A stretch of DNA of 34,907 bases. Origin: JBBRNH01 sp038230415. GTDB taxonomy: Bacteria > Bacteroidota > Bacteroidia > Cytophagales > Spirosomataceae. The notes beneath the pieces are model-generated. The model had not been told where the DNA came from, searched no databases, and saw nothing but the letters and a program-made list of their open reading frames with translations. Below are positions 15,605-23,256 of the stretch, in pieces. Positions within the stretch are counted from its first letter, which is position 1; the number at the start of each line of letters is the position of its first letter. The stretch is taken from NCBI GenBank assembly GCA_038230415.1, contig JBBRNH010000061.1:1-34907 (forward strand). Reading direction: 5' to 3'. The translations under genes and the position numbers were made by a program.

Positions 15605-17269
15605 ATGACGTTCGACTTCATTATTATCGGTGCCGGCTCGGCGGGCTGCGTACTGGCAAACCGGCTCTCCGCCGACCCGTCTATTTCTGTACTGCTCCTC
15701 GAAGCCGGTGGGCCAGACTCTAAACTGGAAATTCACATCCCGGCGGCTTATTCTAAACTCAACCGAACCAGTGTTGACTGGGGTTTCTGGACCGAACCGC
15801 AATCGGCAGTCGGAAATATGCGGCTGTATCTGCCGCGCGGCAAAACCCTCGGCGGCAGCAGCAGCACCAACGCCATGGCCTACGTGCGTGGCAACCGCGA
15901 AGACTATAACGACTGGGCCAGTTTTGGCAACGAGGGCTGGAGTTATGATCAGGTGCTGCCGTATTTTATCCGGGCCGAACATAACGAACAGGCCAGCCAG
16001 CTCGACCCCGGCTATCACGGCACCGACGGCCCGCTAAACGTTACGTTTGCCACCCGGTTTCAGACTCCGCTCACCCCGGCCTTTGTGCGGGCCTGTGCTG
16101 AAACGGGCATCGCCGAAACCCGCGACTATAACGGAGCCAAACAGGAAGGAGCCAGCCCATTTCAGTTTACGATCAAAAATGGCAAACGCCACAGCACCGC
16201 CGTTGCCTACCTAAAGCCCGTACTGAGCCGCGCAAATCTGAAAGTCATTACCCACGCGCTGACGAAACAGATCATCATCGAAAACGGCAAAGCCACTGGT
16301 GTTGAGTTTATTACGGGGAAAAACACCAGCCAACGCGCCACCGCCCGGCGCGAGGTGATTCTGTCGGCGGGGGCGTTTCAATCGCCCCAGTTGCTGATGC
16401 TGTCGGGTATTGGCCCGCGCGACGAACTGCGCCGGGAGGGGATTACGGTGAAACACGAACTGCCGGGCGTGGGCCAGAATTTGCAGGATCACCTCTTTAC
16501 GGGCGTGGCCGCGCTGAGTTCGCAACGGGGCGTGTCGTCTAATTCACACCTGCCCGCCATGCGTCAGTTGCAGGATTTGGCGCAGTATCTGTTTTCGGGG
16601 AAGGGCGCACTCACCAGCAGTCCGCTCGAAGCCAACGCGTTTCTGAACCTGAACGACCCATCGGGCCGGGTGGATGCACAATTTCACTTCGCGCCGTTGC
16701 ATATGGGCGACGACTACAAGTGTGATTTATACGACATCAACACCCTGCCCCACACCGACGGATACACGATTTTGCCCACCTTACTGCGCCCCAAAAGCCG
16801 GGGCTTTGTGGGGTTGCGGTCGGGAAATATTGCTGATTCGCCGGTGATCCAGCCCAATTTTCTGACGCATGACGATGACAAACAACTCCTGATTCGGGGC
16901 TTGCGGAAGGCCGCCGAGGTGATGGAAGCCGATGCCTTCGGTCCGTTTCGGCAACGGATTATCACGCCCCACGATTACCGCACCGACGAAGGCTGCTGGC
17001 AGCATATTTTGCGGCAGTTAGAAACGGTATATCACCCCGTTGGCACCTGTAAAATGGGAACCACCGATGATGATATGGCAGTGGTTGACAGTGAGTTACG
17101 GGTTCGGGGTGTCGAAAATCTTCGCGTTATTGATGCGTCAATCATGCCAACGGTGGTGTCGGGCAATACCAATGCACCAACGATTATGATTGGCGAAAAA
17201 GCCGCTGATTTGATCTTAGGTAAGAAAACGGTGCGGGCTGCGGTTCGGCAAGCAGTGGGTGCTGTCTGA
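15605..17269 (+). CDS. GMC family oxidoreductase (choline dehydrogenase-like)
   Basis: The 554-residue protein starts with the FAD Rossmann motif DFIIIGAGSAGCVLANRLS, followed by LLEAGG, the GMC signature LPRGKTLGGSSSTNAMAYVRG (positions about 79-98) and the second signature SAGAFQSPQLLMLSGIGP. The C-terminal YHPVGTCKMG (His near 478) and NTNAPTIMIGEKAA provide the active-site His and Asn. It would oxidise an alcohol with FAD as cofactor; the closest well-known relatives are choline dehydrogenase (BetA) and alcohol dehydrogenases of the same group. No betaine-aldehyde dehydrogenase or transporter is nearby, so choline is not assured. It is convergent with dapF, the two stops being 8 bases apart. 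Confidence 0.9.
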   Translation: MTFDFIIIGAGSAGCVLANRLSADPSISVLLLEAGGPDSKLEIHIPAAYSKLNRTSVDWGFWTEPQSAVGNMRLYLPRGKTLGGSSSTNAMAYVRGNREDYNDWASFGNEGWSYDQVLPYFIRAEHNEQASQLDPGYHGTDGPLNVTFATRFQTPLTPAFVRACAETGIAETRDYNGAKQEGASPFQFTIKNGKRHSTAVAYLKPVLSRANLKVITHALTKQIIIENGKATGVEFITGKNTSQRATARREVILSAGAFQSPQLLMLSGIGPRDELRREGITVKHELPGVGQNLQDHLFTGVAALSSQRGVSSNSHLPAMRQLQDLAQYLFSGKGALTSSPLEANAFLNLNDPSGRVDAQFHFAPLHMGDDYKCDLYDINTLPHTDGYTILPTLLRPKSRGFVGLRSGNIADSPVIQPNFLTHDDDKQLLIRGLRKAAEVMEADAFGPFRQRIITPHDYRTDEGCWQHILRQLETVYHPVGTCKMGTTDDDMAVVDSELRVRGVENLRVIDASIMPTVVSGNTNAPTIMIGEKAADLILGKKTVRAAVRQAVGAV

Positions 17270-17277
17270 TTACTTGT

Positions 17278-18132
17278 TTAATCCATTGCGCCGGTATTAA
17301 TCCATTGCCCCCGGCTTAAACCGGGGGCAATTGTTGTCTCTCCCCCAAAAACCCGAGTAGCCGGGCCGGTGAGCCAAATATCGCTGAACGTGCCGGGGCC
17401 GGTGGGCGCAAACGACACGCACAGATTACCGCCCGGCGTTTTTACAGCGATTGGCCCGCTCATGCCGTGCTGACTATAAGCTGCCAGCGTAACCGCCGTC
17501 ACACCCGTGCCGCACGAATAGGTTTCGTCTTCGACACCCCGCTCAAAGGTTCTGACAAACAGGCTGTTATCGGCCAAAACTTCCACAAAATTAACGTTTG
17601 TACCACCCGCGCCAAACCGCGAATCGTGACGCAGTTGGCGCCCCTCCCCTACCACATCAAACGCGGCTACATTGTCCACAAAAATCACGACGTGCGGAGA
17701 GCCGGTGTCGATAAAAAGCCCGTCGTTAAACCGCATAAAGCCCGATACATCACTCATTTTGAGGGAAATACGATCACCATCTACCTCGGCTTCATGCTCG
17801 CCGTCAACGGCCAGAAACCGGGTTTTGGTTGTGAACAGGCCCAGATCATGGGCAAACCGAACAATGCACCGTCCGCCGTTGCCGCACATACTGCCCTCGC
17901 GCCCATCGGCATTGAAATACACCATCCTGAAATCATAACCGGGTGCGTCATCCTGGACGGGCGCATCCTGCAACAAAATCAGTCCGTCGGCTCCGATCCC
18001 AAACCGGCGGTGGCAGAGGTGTTGGATAAACACTTGGTTATCAGCCGAAAACGATTCGTTTTGGCCGAACGCGGCACGGTCGTCAATCAGGATAAAATCG
18101 TTGCCGGTGCCTTGATACTTGACAAAATTCAT
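17278..18132 (-). CDS. dapF: Diaminopimelate epimerase
   Basis: The 284-residue protein contains both catalytic cysteine segments: Cys83 in SMCGNGGRC and Cys207 in YSCGTGVTA, in the two pseudo-symmetric domains, together with YQGTGNDFILID at the N-terminus. It interconverts LL- and meso-diaminopimelate, for lysine and peptidoglycan synthesis. The family normally ends shortly after the strand WLTGPATRVFGG; here about 20 extra residues follow, encoded by a perfect hairpin and a short tandem duplication. The gene stands downstream of rplS with an intrinsic terminator between them, so it probably has its own promoter or depends on read-through. Confidence 0.95.
   Translation of the reverse strand: MNFVKYQGTGNDFILIDDRAAFGQNESFSADNQVFIQHLCHRRFGIGADGLILLQDAPVQDDAPGYDFRMVYFNADGREGSMCGNGGRCIVRFAHDLGLFTTKTRFLAVDGEHEAEVDGDRISLKMSDVSGFMRFNDGLFIDTGSPHVVIFVDNVAAFDVVGEGRQLRHDSRFGAGGTNVNFVEVLADNSLFVRTFERGVEDETYSCGTGVTAVTLAAYSQHGMSGPIAVKTPGGNLCVSFAPTGPGTFSDIWLTGPATRVFGGETTIAPGLSRGQWINTGAMD
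17304..17331. terminator. Perfect hairpin inside the dapF 3' end
   Basis: ATTGCCCCCGG and its exact complement CCGGGGGCAAT flank a 6-base loop. On the plus strand it is followed by TGTTGTCTC. It may stop rightward transcription from the GMC oxidoreductase gene, whose stop is 35 bases upstream, while also being coding sequence for DapF on the other strand. The lack of a proper T-run makes termination uncertain. Confidence 0.45.
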
Positions 18133-18155
18133 GGTTGATTTTGGGGCTGGGGTAA

Positions 18156-18187
18156 AACAAAAAAGCCGCCCTGATTCAGAGCGGCTT
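18156..18187 (-). terminator. Intrinsic terminator of rplS
   Basis: Read on the minus strand, AAGCCGC, an 11-base loop region and GCGGCTT are followed directly by a run of six T and then GTTTTA, 21 bases beyond the rplS stop. This is a standard intrinsic terminator. Confidence 0.85.
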
Positions 18188-18207
18188 GCAATGCTGTTGA
18201 TGACAGA

Positions 18208-18585
18208 CTATGCCACTTTCTGCACGGGTTTCGGCATTCGCTCTTTAACCCGCGCTGCCTTACCCTGCCGACCGCGCAGGTAAAACAACCGCGCCCGGCG
18301 CACTTTACCCAACCGAACGACTTCGATTTTGTCAATATTGGGCGACAGGATCGGGAAAATCCGTTCGACACCGATGCCGTTAGAAATCTTGCGAACCGTG
18401 AAGGTTTCACCGCTCGTGTTCGGGTTCCGGCGTTGCATAACCGTGCCGGTATAAACCTGAATCCGCTCTTTGTTACCCTCGCGGATTTTTACGTGTACGT
18501 TAACCGTATCGCCCGCCCGGAACGTGGGGAGTTCCGTGCGCCGTTTGGCGTTGTCGGTTTCCACTAATTTTATGAAATCAACCAT
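18208..18585 (-). CDS. rplS: 50S ribosomal protein L19
   Basis: The 125-residue protein is L19 throughout: the start MVDFIKLVE, the FRAGDTVNVHVKI strand, IQVYTGTVMQRRN, SETFTVRKIS-like segment with NGIGVERIFP, and the basic VRRARLFYLRGRQGKAARVKER. L19 lies at the interface of the 50S and 30S subunits. It is about 10 residues longer than the typical bacterial protein because of its C-terminal tail (MPKPVQKVA). It is a single-gene transcription unit, with a consensus -7 box and a hairpin-bearing leader upstream and an intrinsic terminator downstream; in many bacteria rplS is in an operon with rpsP, rimM and trmD, which are not present here. Confidence 0.97.
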   Translation of the reverse strand: MVDFIKLVETDNAKRRTELPTFRAGDTVNVHVKIREGNKERIQVYTGTVMQRRNPNTSGETFTVRKISNGIGVERIFPILSPNIDKIEVVRLGKVRRARLFYLRGRQGKAARVKERMPKPVQKVA

Positions 18586-18667
18586 GACCGTAGTAAATCG
18601 TCTTGCTGCGTTGTTACAGATGAACCAAGTTTCTGTAACTCAGCCCCGAAAATGAGCCGCAAAGGTA
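18586..18667 (-). promoter_or_regulatory. rplS promoter and leader with hairpin
   Basis: On the minus strand TACCTTTG (18667 down to 18660) matches the Bacteroidota -7 box exactly. The transcribed leader of about 70 bases contains GTTACAG and CTGTAAC (18639-18633 and 18619-18613), a perfect 7-base stem with a 13-base loop. Autoregulatory leaders of ribosomal proteins are known, so feedback by L19 is possible but not shown. Confidence 0.6.
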
Positions 18668-18793
18668 CGTTTTTTTGCTGAACCACGAAAAACTCGCCTG
18701 TAAATTCCCGATTCTTTGCCGGTTTCGGCAGATTTTGTCCATTTCGGCGTTTACCCCCAAATTACCCACTCGTTTAGCTGCACAGCGCATTGC

Positions 18794-20293
18794 ATGAAAA
18801 TTCTGACCGTTGATCAAATCCGCGCCTTAGACCAGGCCACCATTCAGCATGAACCTATTGCCCCCATTAACCTCATGGAGCGGGCCGCGTTGGCCTTTAC
18901 CGATTGGTATGTAAGCCGGTTTTCGACCGAAACACCCATTAAAGTATTCTGCGGACTGGGTAATAACGGGGGCGATGGTGCCGCCATTGCCCGGCTGCTG
19001 CTTGAGCGAGAGTATCCGGTTGAGGTGTTTGTGGTGCGGTATGCTCCGCGTGAATCCGACGATTTTACCCATAATCACCGGCGGCTGAAACTGCTCACTA
19101 CGCCGACTTACATAGAGGGGCCACACAGTATTCCGGCCATTCTGCACAACGAAATCGTGATTGACGCGCTGCTTGGTTCGGGCCTGTCGCGCCCGGCAGA
19201 CGGGCTTATCAAACAGGTGATTGCGGCCATTAACCGCAGCCCGGCCATCACAGTGGCGGTTGACCTGGCGAGTGGTCTTTTTGCCGACCGACCCAACGGC
19301 CCCGACGATGTGATTATCGAACCCGATTATACCGTTACGTTTCAGTTGCCCAAACTGGCTCTTGTGCAACCCAAAAACGGGAAATTTGTGGGTGACTGGC
19401 ACGCGGTTGACATCCGGCTCAATCAGCGGTTTATTGACTCGGCCCGCACCAATCTCTATTACACCACGCCCGCCGAAGCCCGGTTGTTACTCCGTAAACG
19501 TGAACGGTTCTCGAACAAAGGCACCTTCGGCCACGCACTGCTACTGGCCGGGAGTTACGGTAAAATAGGGGCGGCAGTACTGGCAGCGCAGGCCTGTTTG
19601 CGGTCGGGAGTCGGGTTGCTCACGGTGCAAACGCCCGGCTGTGGGTATAACATCCTGCAAACAGCGGTGCCGGAAGCGATGGCCCGCCCCGATCAGAACG
19701 AACACGTCTTGACGGGATACAGCGACCTCGGTGGTGTGATGCCGGGCGAGTTTTCGGCGGTCGGCGTGGGGCCGGGTATTGGCACATCGCGCGAGACGCT
19801 TTCGATGCTGCGCGAGTTGCTTCCGTCGCTCCGCAAGCCTGCCGTTATTGATGCCGATGCGCTGAATCTCATCGCCGAAAACCGCGATATGCTGGGTATG
19901 TTGCCCGAAAACACCATTCTGACTCCACACCCGAAAGAATTTGAACGGCTCACCCAACGCTGGGAAAATGACTTTGACAAACTCGAAATTCTCCAGGATT
20001 TTGCCCGTCGCTACCGGCTGGTGGTGGTGCTGAAAGGCGCACACACGGCCATTGCCACGCCCGGCGGTGATGTGCATTTTAACGCTACGGGCAACCCCGG
20101 CCTCAGCACTGGCGGCACCGGCGACGTGCTGACGGGCGTACTGACGGCTCTGCTGGCCCAGGGTTACGACCCCGAAGAAGCCGCCGTGCTGGGCGTATAT
20201 GCACACGGCCTTGCCGGAGACCGCGTTGCCGCCGAACGGGGGCAGATTGGCCTGACAGCTACCGATGTAGCTGAAGCCCTACGATGGGAATAA
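18794..20293 (+). CDS. nnr: Bifunctional NAD(P)HX epimerase / ADP-dependent NAD(P)HX dehydratase
   Basis: The ATG at 18794 (MKILTVDQIRALDQATI) is the family start; the frame is open 26 codons upstream without protein character. The 499-residue protein joins two domains: an N-terminal YjeF_N epimerase (about 1-215) with GLGNNGGDGAAIARLL and IVIDALLGSGLSR, and a C-terminal ribokinase-like dehydratase (about 225-495) with SNKGTFGHALLLAGS, ADALN, TPHPKEFERL, KGAHT and the GGTGDVLTG motif that binds ADP. Together they repair hydrated NADH and NADPH: the epimerase interconverts R and S forms and the dehydratase restores the cofactor. It stands as a single gene, divergent from rplS. Confidence 0.95.
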   Translation: MKILTVDQIRALDQATIQHEPIAPINLMERAALAFTDWYVSRFSTETPIKVFCGLGNNGGDGAAIARLLLEREYPVEVFVVRYAPRESDDFTHNHRRLKLLTTPTYIEGPHSIPAILHNEIVIDALLGSGLSRPADGLIKQVIAAINRSPAITVAVDLASGLFADRPNGPDDVIIEPDYTVTFQLPKLALVQPKNGKFVGDWHAVDIRLNQRFIDSARTNLYYTTPAEARLLLRKRERFSNKGTFGHALLLAGSYGKIGAAVLAAQACLRSGVGLLTVQTPGCGYNILQTAVPEAMARPDQNEHVLTGYSDLGGVMPGEFSAVGVGPGIGTSRETLSMLRELLPSLRKPAVIDADALNLIAENRDMLGMLPENTILTPHPKEFERLTQRWENDFDKLEILQDFARRYRLVVVLKGAHTAIATPGGDVHFNATGNPGLSTGGTGDVLTGVLTALLAQGYDPEEAAVLGVYAHGLAGDRVAAERGQIGLTATDVAEALRWE

Positions 20294-20323
20294 TCATTTT
20301 TTTGGTGGCGAATAAATGTGCTA

Positions 20324-20382
20324 TGCGTAAAACTACGCACCCGGTAGAATCCGTATGTTTCCGCTACCGGGATAGCGGAAAC
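20324..20382 (+). promoter_or_regulatory. Overlapping alternative hairpins upstream of a small ORF
   Basis: Three stems are visible: TGCGTA/TACGCA (20324-20339), CCGGTAG/CTACCGG (20341-20347 with 20364-20370) and GTTTCCGCTA/TAGCGGAAAC (20357-20366 with 20373-20382, a perfect 10 base pairs with a 6-base loop). The second and third share bases 20364-20366 and the third's loop, so they cannot both form. This switch-like layout lies 54 bases before the ATG of the 55-residue membrane protein. Confidence 0.5.
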
Positions 20383-20435
20383 GGCGCGAATTTTGTCCCG
20401 CTTCTATTTAACAATCAAAAGCACCACAAGACAAC

Positions 20436-20603
20436 ATGGCAAATTTTGCACAACGAACAGGAGGGCGTACCATTCGCCCGTCGCGGAAACAATCAATCAC
20501 GTTCGATCAGACAACGGCCATCGGTGGCGTAACCGTAGCGTTGTTTGCCTACATCATTTATCATTTTGTTTATCCACTGATAAACAAGGGGTTACTGTTC
20601 TAA
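20436..20603 (+). CDS. Small single-pass membrane protein (55 residues)
   Basis: An ATG at 20436 opens a 55-codon frame. The product has a polar, basic N-terminus (MANFAQRTGGRTIRPSRK), then TFDQTTAIGG and one strong hydrophobic helix (about residues 31-50: VTVALFAYIIYHFVYPLI) ending NKGLLF. The basic flank before the helix predicts the N-terminus in the cytoplasm. It does not resemble a shadow of another gene, since the other five frames here have no recognisable protein, and it has a structured leader. Its stop overlaps the feoB stop by 4 bases in convergent orientation. No family is recognised. Confidence 0.6.
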   Translation: MANFAQRTGGRTIRPSRKQSITFDQTTAIGGVTVALFAYIIYHFVYPLINKGLLF

Positions 20604-22729
20604 CGTAGCCACTGATACACCAAAAACGCCGATAGGTAAGCCAGGGCGGTCATATACACCAACTGCACGAGCGGCCATTTCCAGGTGCGGGTTTCGTGGT
20701 AGGTGGTCGCCAGGGTACTCATGCACATCATAGCAAAGACGTAAAAAATCAGCAGCGATGCCGCCACTGCGGGCGTGTACATCGGGCCGCCGGTTTCGGG
20801 ATTGCGTTCGGTGCGGAGCCGCTCCCGGACGGTTACGCCCGCGTCGTCGTTATCCCCGGCACCGATGCTGTAAATGGTTGCCATCGTTCCCACAAACACC
20901 TCGCGGGCGGCAAACGAGCTGAGCAGCGCAATTCCAATTTTCCAGTCGTAGCCGAGAGGTCGGATGGCCGGTTCGATAAAATGCCCGAACTGCCCGGCGA
21001 ATGATGCTTCCATCCGCGCCGAAGCAACCTGATTATCAAGTGTTTGCGTTGAAGCAAAGGCCGTTTTATCGGCTCGGACGCGGGCTTCGGCGCGAGTCAT
21101 GGCATCGCCGGGGCCGTAGCTTGCCAATACCCACAGCACAATCGAAATCGCCACGATAACCCGTCCGGCCTCCACCACAAATGACCGCACACTGTCAAAA
21201 ACCGTCAGGCCAACGTGGTTCCATCGCGGGAGTTTAAAGGTCGGCAGTTCCATCACAAACAGACTGCGTTCGTTGGTCTTCAGCACGAGTTTCAGCACCC
21301 AGGCCGCCAGCAAAGCTGCTACTAAACCCAGCAGATAGAGGCCCATCAGCGCAATTCCCTGCCAGCTAACCAGCCCCAGCACCCGTTGCTCCGGCACCAC
21401 TAAAGCAATCAGAATTGTGTAAATCGGGAGCCGGGCCGAGCAACTCATCAACGGCGTAACGAGAATGGTAATGAGCCGGTCGCGCCGGGAGCCAATGCTA
21501 CGCGTTGCCATAATAGCCGGCACAGCGCAGGCTACCCCCGAAATCAGCGGCACCACCGAGCGGCCATTGAGCCCAAACCGGCGCATAATCCGGTCCATCA
21601 GCACCATCACCCGCGACATATAGCCGGATTCTTCGAGCAGCGAAATCAACAGAAACAGAAAGCCGATCTGCGGAATAAACACCAATACGCCCCCAATGCC
21701 GACCAGTACGCCATCGGTCAGTAAATCAGTGAGCGGGCCAGCCGGGAGTTGCGTTTTCAGACTGCTGTTAAGCCAGGCCACGCCTGCATCAATGCCATCG
21801 GCGAAGGGTTGCGCCCAGGCAAAGAGAGCCTGAAAAATCAAAAATAGCACACCCATAAAAATGAGATACCCCCAAACCGGGTGCAGCAAAATCCGGTCGA
21901 GTTGTTGGCTCCAGGTGGGTTGGTTCAGCGGTCGGCGGTCGGTAAGGGCATCGGCCACCACGCGGCCAATACGTTCGTAGCGGGCAATGGTTTCGGTGGT
22001 CTGGAAATTGGCTTCTACAAACGTATGCCGGTCAATGAGCGCGTCGAAACCCTGCCGTTGCGCCGGGTTGAGAAACGAAAACCCATCGTGCTGAATTACG
22101 TACTGCGCGGCTAAGTAGTTGTTGGTGAGGGCATAACCAGCTTTGACATCGGCAATCAGGCCGGGGTGTTGCGTGGCCGGGTCATAAAACAGCGTAGCAG
22201 GCAGCACGGGTTGATGCAGTTGCCGGACAATAGCCTGCCGGAGCAGGTCGGTGCCGTCGCCGGTGCGGGCGTTCACGCGCACCACCGGCACACCGAGTTG
22301 CATGGCTAACCGAACGGCGTTTACGTCCTGAAACTGGGCCTGTGCCACATCGAGCATATTCAGGGCCAGCACCACGGGCAATCCGAGGTCGGTAATCTGG
22401 GTAAAGAGCAGCAGGTTTCGACGCAGGTTCGAGGCATCAACCACCACAACAGCTACGGCGGGGTAGTCAGCGTGGCGCGGATTGACGAGGATTTCGGTAA
22501 CGAGTTGTTCGTCGGGCGATTTGGGATAAACCGAGTAAATACCGGGCAGGTCAAGAACGGTAGCGGTGGGGGTGAGCGGGTCGGGCAGGGGCGTTGTCCC
22601 AACTTTGCGCTCCATGGTTACGCCCGGAAAATTGCCGGTTTTCTGGCGGAGTCCGGTGAGCTGGTTAAACAGGGATGATTTACCGGCATTCGGGTTGCCA
22701 ATCAGGGCGATAACGGGCGGGCGAGTCAA
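20600..22729 (-). CDS. feoB: Ferrous iron transport protein B
   Basis: The likely start is the TTG at 22729, since the G domain begins immediately (MTRPPVIALIGNPNAGKSS); the longer frame upstream translates a repeat element and feoA antisense. The 709-residue protein has the small-GTPase domain (G1 GNPNAGKSS, G2-region TGNFPGVTMERK, G3 DLPGIYS, G4 NMLD), a helical domain, and two nucleoside-recognition (Gate) membrane domains with GGVLVFIPQIG and conserved Cys in SGVACAVPA and SCSARLPIY. It imports Fe(II) through the inner membrane. It is downstream of feoA with a repeat element between, in the classic feoAB order. The non-ATG start may lower its translation relative to FeoA. Confidence 0.93.
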   Translation of the reverse strand: MTRPPVIALIGNPNAGKSSLFNQLTGLRQKTGNFPGVTMERKVGTTPLPDPLTPTATVLDLPGIYSVYPKSPDEQLVTEILVNPRHADYPAVAVVVVDASNLRRNLLLFTQITDLGLPVVLALNMLDVAQAQFQDVNAVRLAMQLGVPVVRVNARTGDGTDLLRQAIVRQLHQPVLPATLFYDPATQHPGLIADVKAGYALTNNYLAAQYVIQHDGFSFLNPAQRQGFDALIDRHTFVEANFQTTETIARYERIGRVVADALTDRRPLNQPTWSQQLDRILLHPVWGYLIFMGVLFLIFQALFAWAQPFADGIDAGVAWLNSSLKTQLPAGPLTDLLTDGVLVGIGGVLVFIPQIGFLFLLISLLEESGYMSRVMVLMDRIMRRFGLNGRSVVPLISGVACAVPAIMATRSIGSRRDRLITILVTPLMSCSARLPIYTILIALVVPEQRVLGLVSWQGIALMGLYLLGLVAALLAAWVLKLVLKTNERSLFVMELPTFKLPRWNHVGLTVFDSVRSFVVEAGRVIVAISIVLWVLASYGPGDAMTRAEARVRADKTAFASTQTLDNQVASARMEASFAGQFGHFIEPAIRPLGYDWKIGIALLSSFAAREVFVGTMATIYSIGAGDNDDAGVTVRERLRTERNPETGGPMYTPAVAASLLIFYVFAMMCMSTLATTYHETRTWKWPLVQLVYMTALAYLSAFLVYQWLR

Positions 22730-22748
22730 TGTGCAGTATTCAACAGAT

Positions 22749-22809
22749 GGTTTGCGGTTTACGGGGGCTGGCGCGGAAGCAAACCGTAAACCGAATACCG
22801 CAAACCGTA
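22749..22809. repeat. 7-base-period inverted repeat element between feoA and feoB
   Basis: The left arm is GGTTTGC, GGTTTAC, GGGGGCT (22749-22769). The right arm is GCAAACC, GTAAACC, GAATACC, GCAAACC (22779-22806). The arms are close reverse complements with exact 7-base spacing. The element fills almost the whole gap between the feoA stop and the feoB start, so it would form a hairpin in the feoAB mRNA. Confidence 0.8.
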
Positions 22810-23037
22810 CTAATTTTCGATGAGAATAGTAGCCGCTTCTGACCGGCGCATAGACAGACAGTAGCCCGACACGTTCAGGCAGATAGGATCGCCGAGGGGG
22901 GCTTTGCAATGCAGACAGACCTCCGTACCGGGCAGGCACCCCATTTCCAAGAGTTTCAACGACGTAAATTGATCGTTGAGACTGGTAATTCTGGCCCTCT
23001 CACCTACTTTTAGGTCAGCTACACTGCGCTTGCTCAT
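22810..23037 (-). CDS. feoA: Ferrous iron transport protein A
   Basis: The 75-residue protein is an SH3-like FeoA domain: SVADLKVGERARITSLND, then LKLLEMGCLPGTEVCL and the final strand GDPICLNVSGYCLSMRRSEAATILI. FeoA is a cytoplasmic partner of FeoB and may regulate its channel activity. Length and motif order are typical. It is the first gene of the feoAB operon; no Fur box was recognised by eye in the 105 bases upstream. Confidence 0.95.
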   Translation of the reverse strand: MSKRSVADLKVGERARITSLNDQFTSLKLLEMGCLPGTEVCLHCKAPLGDPICLNVSGYCLSMRRSEAATILIEN

Positions 23038-23142
23038 GGTGGTTGCCGGATTAGGTGTTGTCTTTATTTAGATTCATTTAACGTAACGCAAGTTTACGGC
23101 GCAAAGTTTATCTGTGCAACTTGTTTTGTCTCACAAAAAAAC

Positions 23143-23173
23143 TTGCCCAATACTAAAAAATACCGCACATTTG
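23143..23173 (+). promoter_or_regulatory. Possible rpoN promoter
   Basis: TTG at 23143-23145 is followed 20 bases later by CACATTTG (23166-23173), one mismatch from TAnnTTTG with near-ideal spacing. It lies about 85 bases upstream of the chosen rpoN start. Confidence 0.4.
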
Positions 23174-23256
23174 GTCTGATAATTGTGGGAGCTGGTTTCA
23201 GCCTATTTTTTGTCATCATACTGCCCAATAATTGTTACCAACCCTGCCCATTCAGT

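Noticed and set aside
19541..20206. A 221-codon leftward open frame
   Set aside because: It lies opposite the dehydratase domain of the NAD(P)HX repair enzyme and resembles no protein.
22730..22939. A 70-codon N-terminal extension of FeoB
   Set aside because: It would translate the period-7 repeat and the antisense strand of feoA; the G domain starts at the TTG at 22729.
23143..23256. A hydrophobic N-terminal extension of sigma-54
   Set aside because: The segment resembles a membrane helix by chance (a TTG start that is part of a promoter candidate); sigma-54 proteins begin with the QKLSLNHSLQQKLSPQQIQ-type region I.
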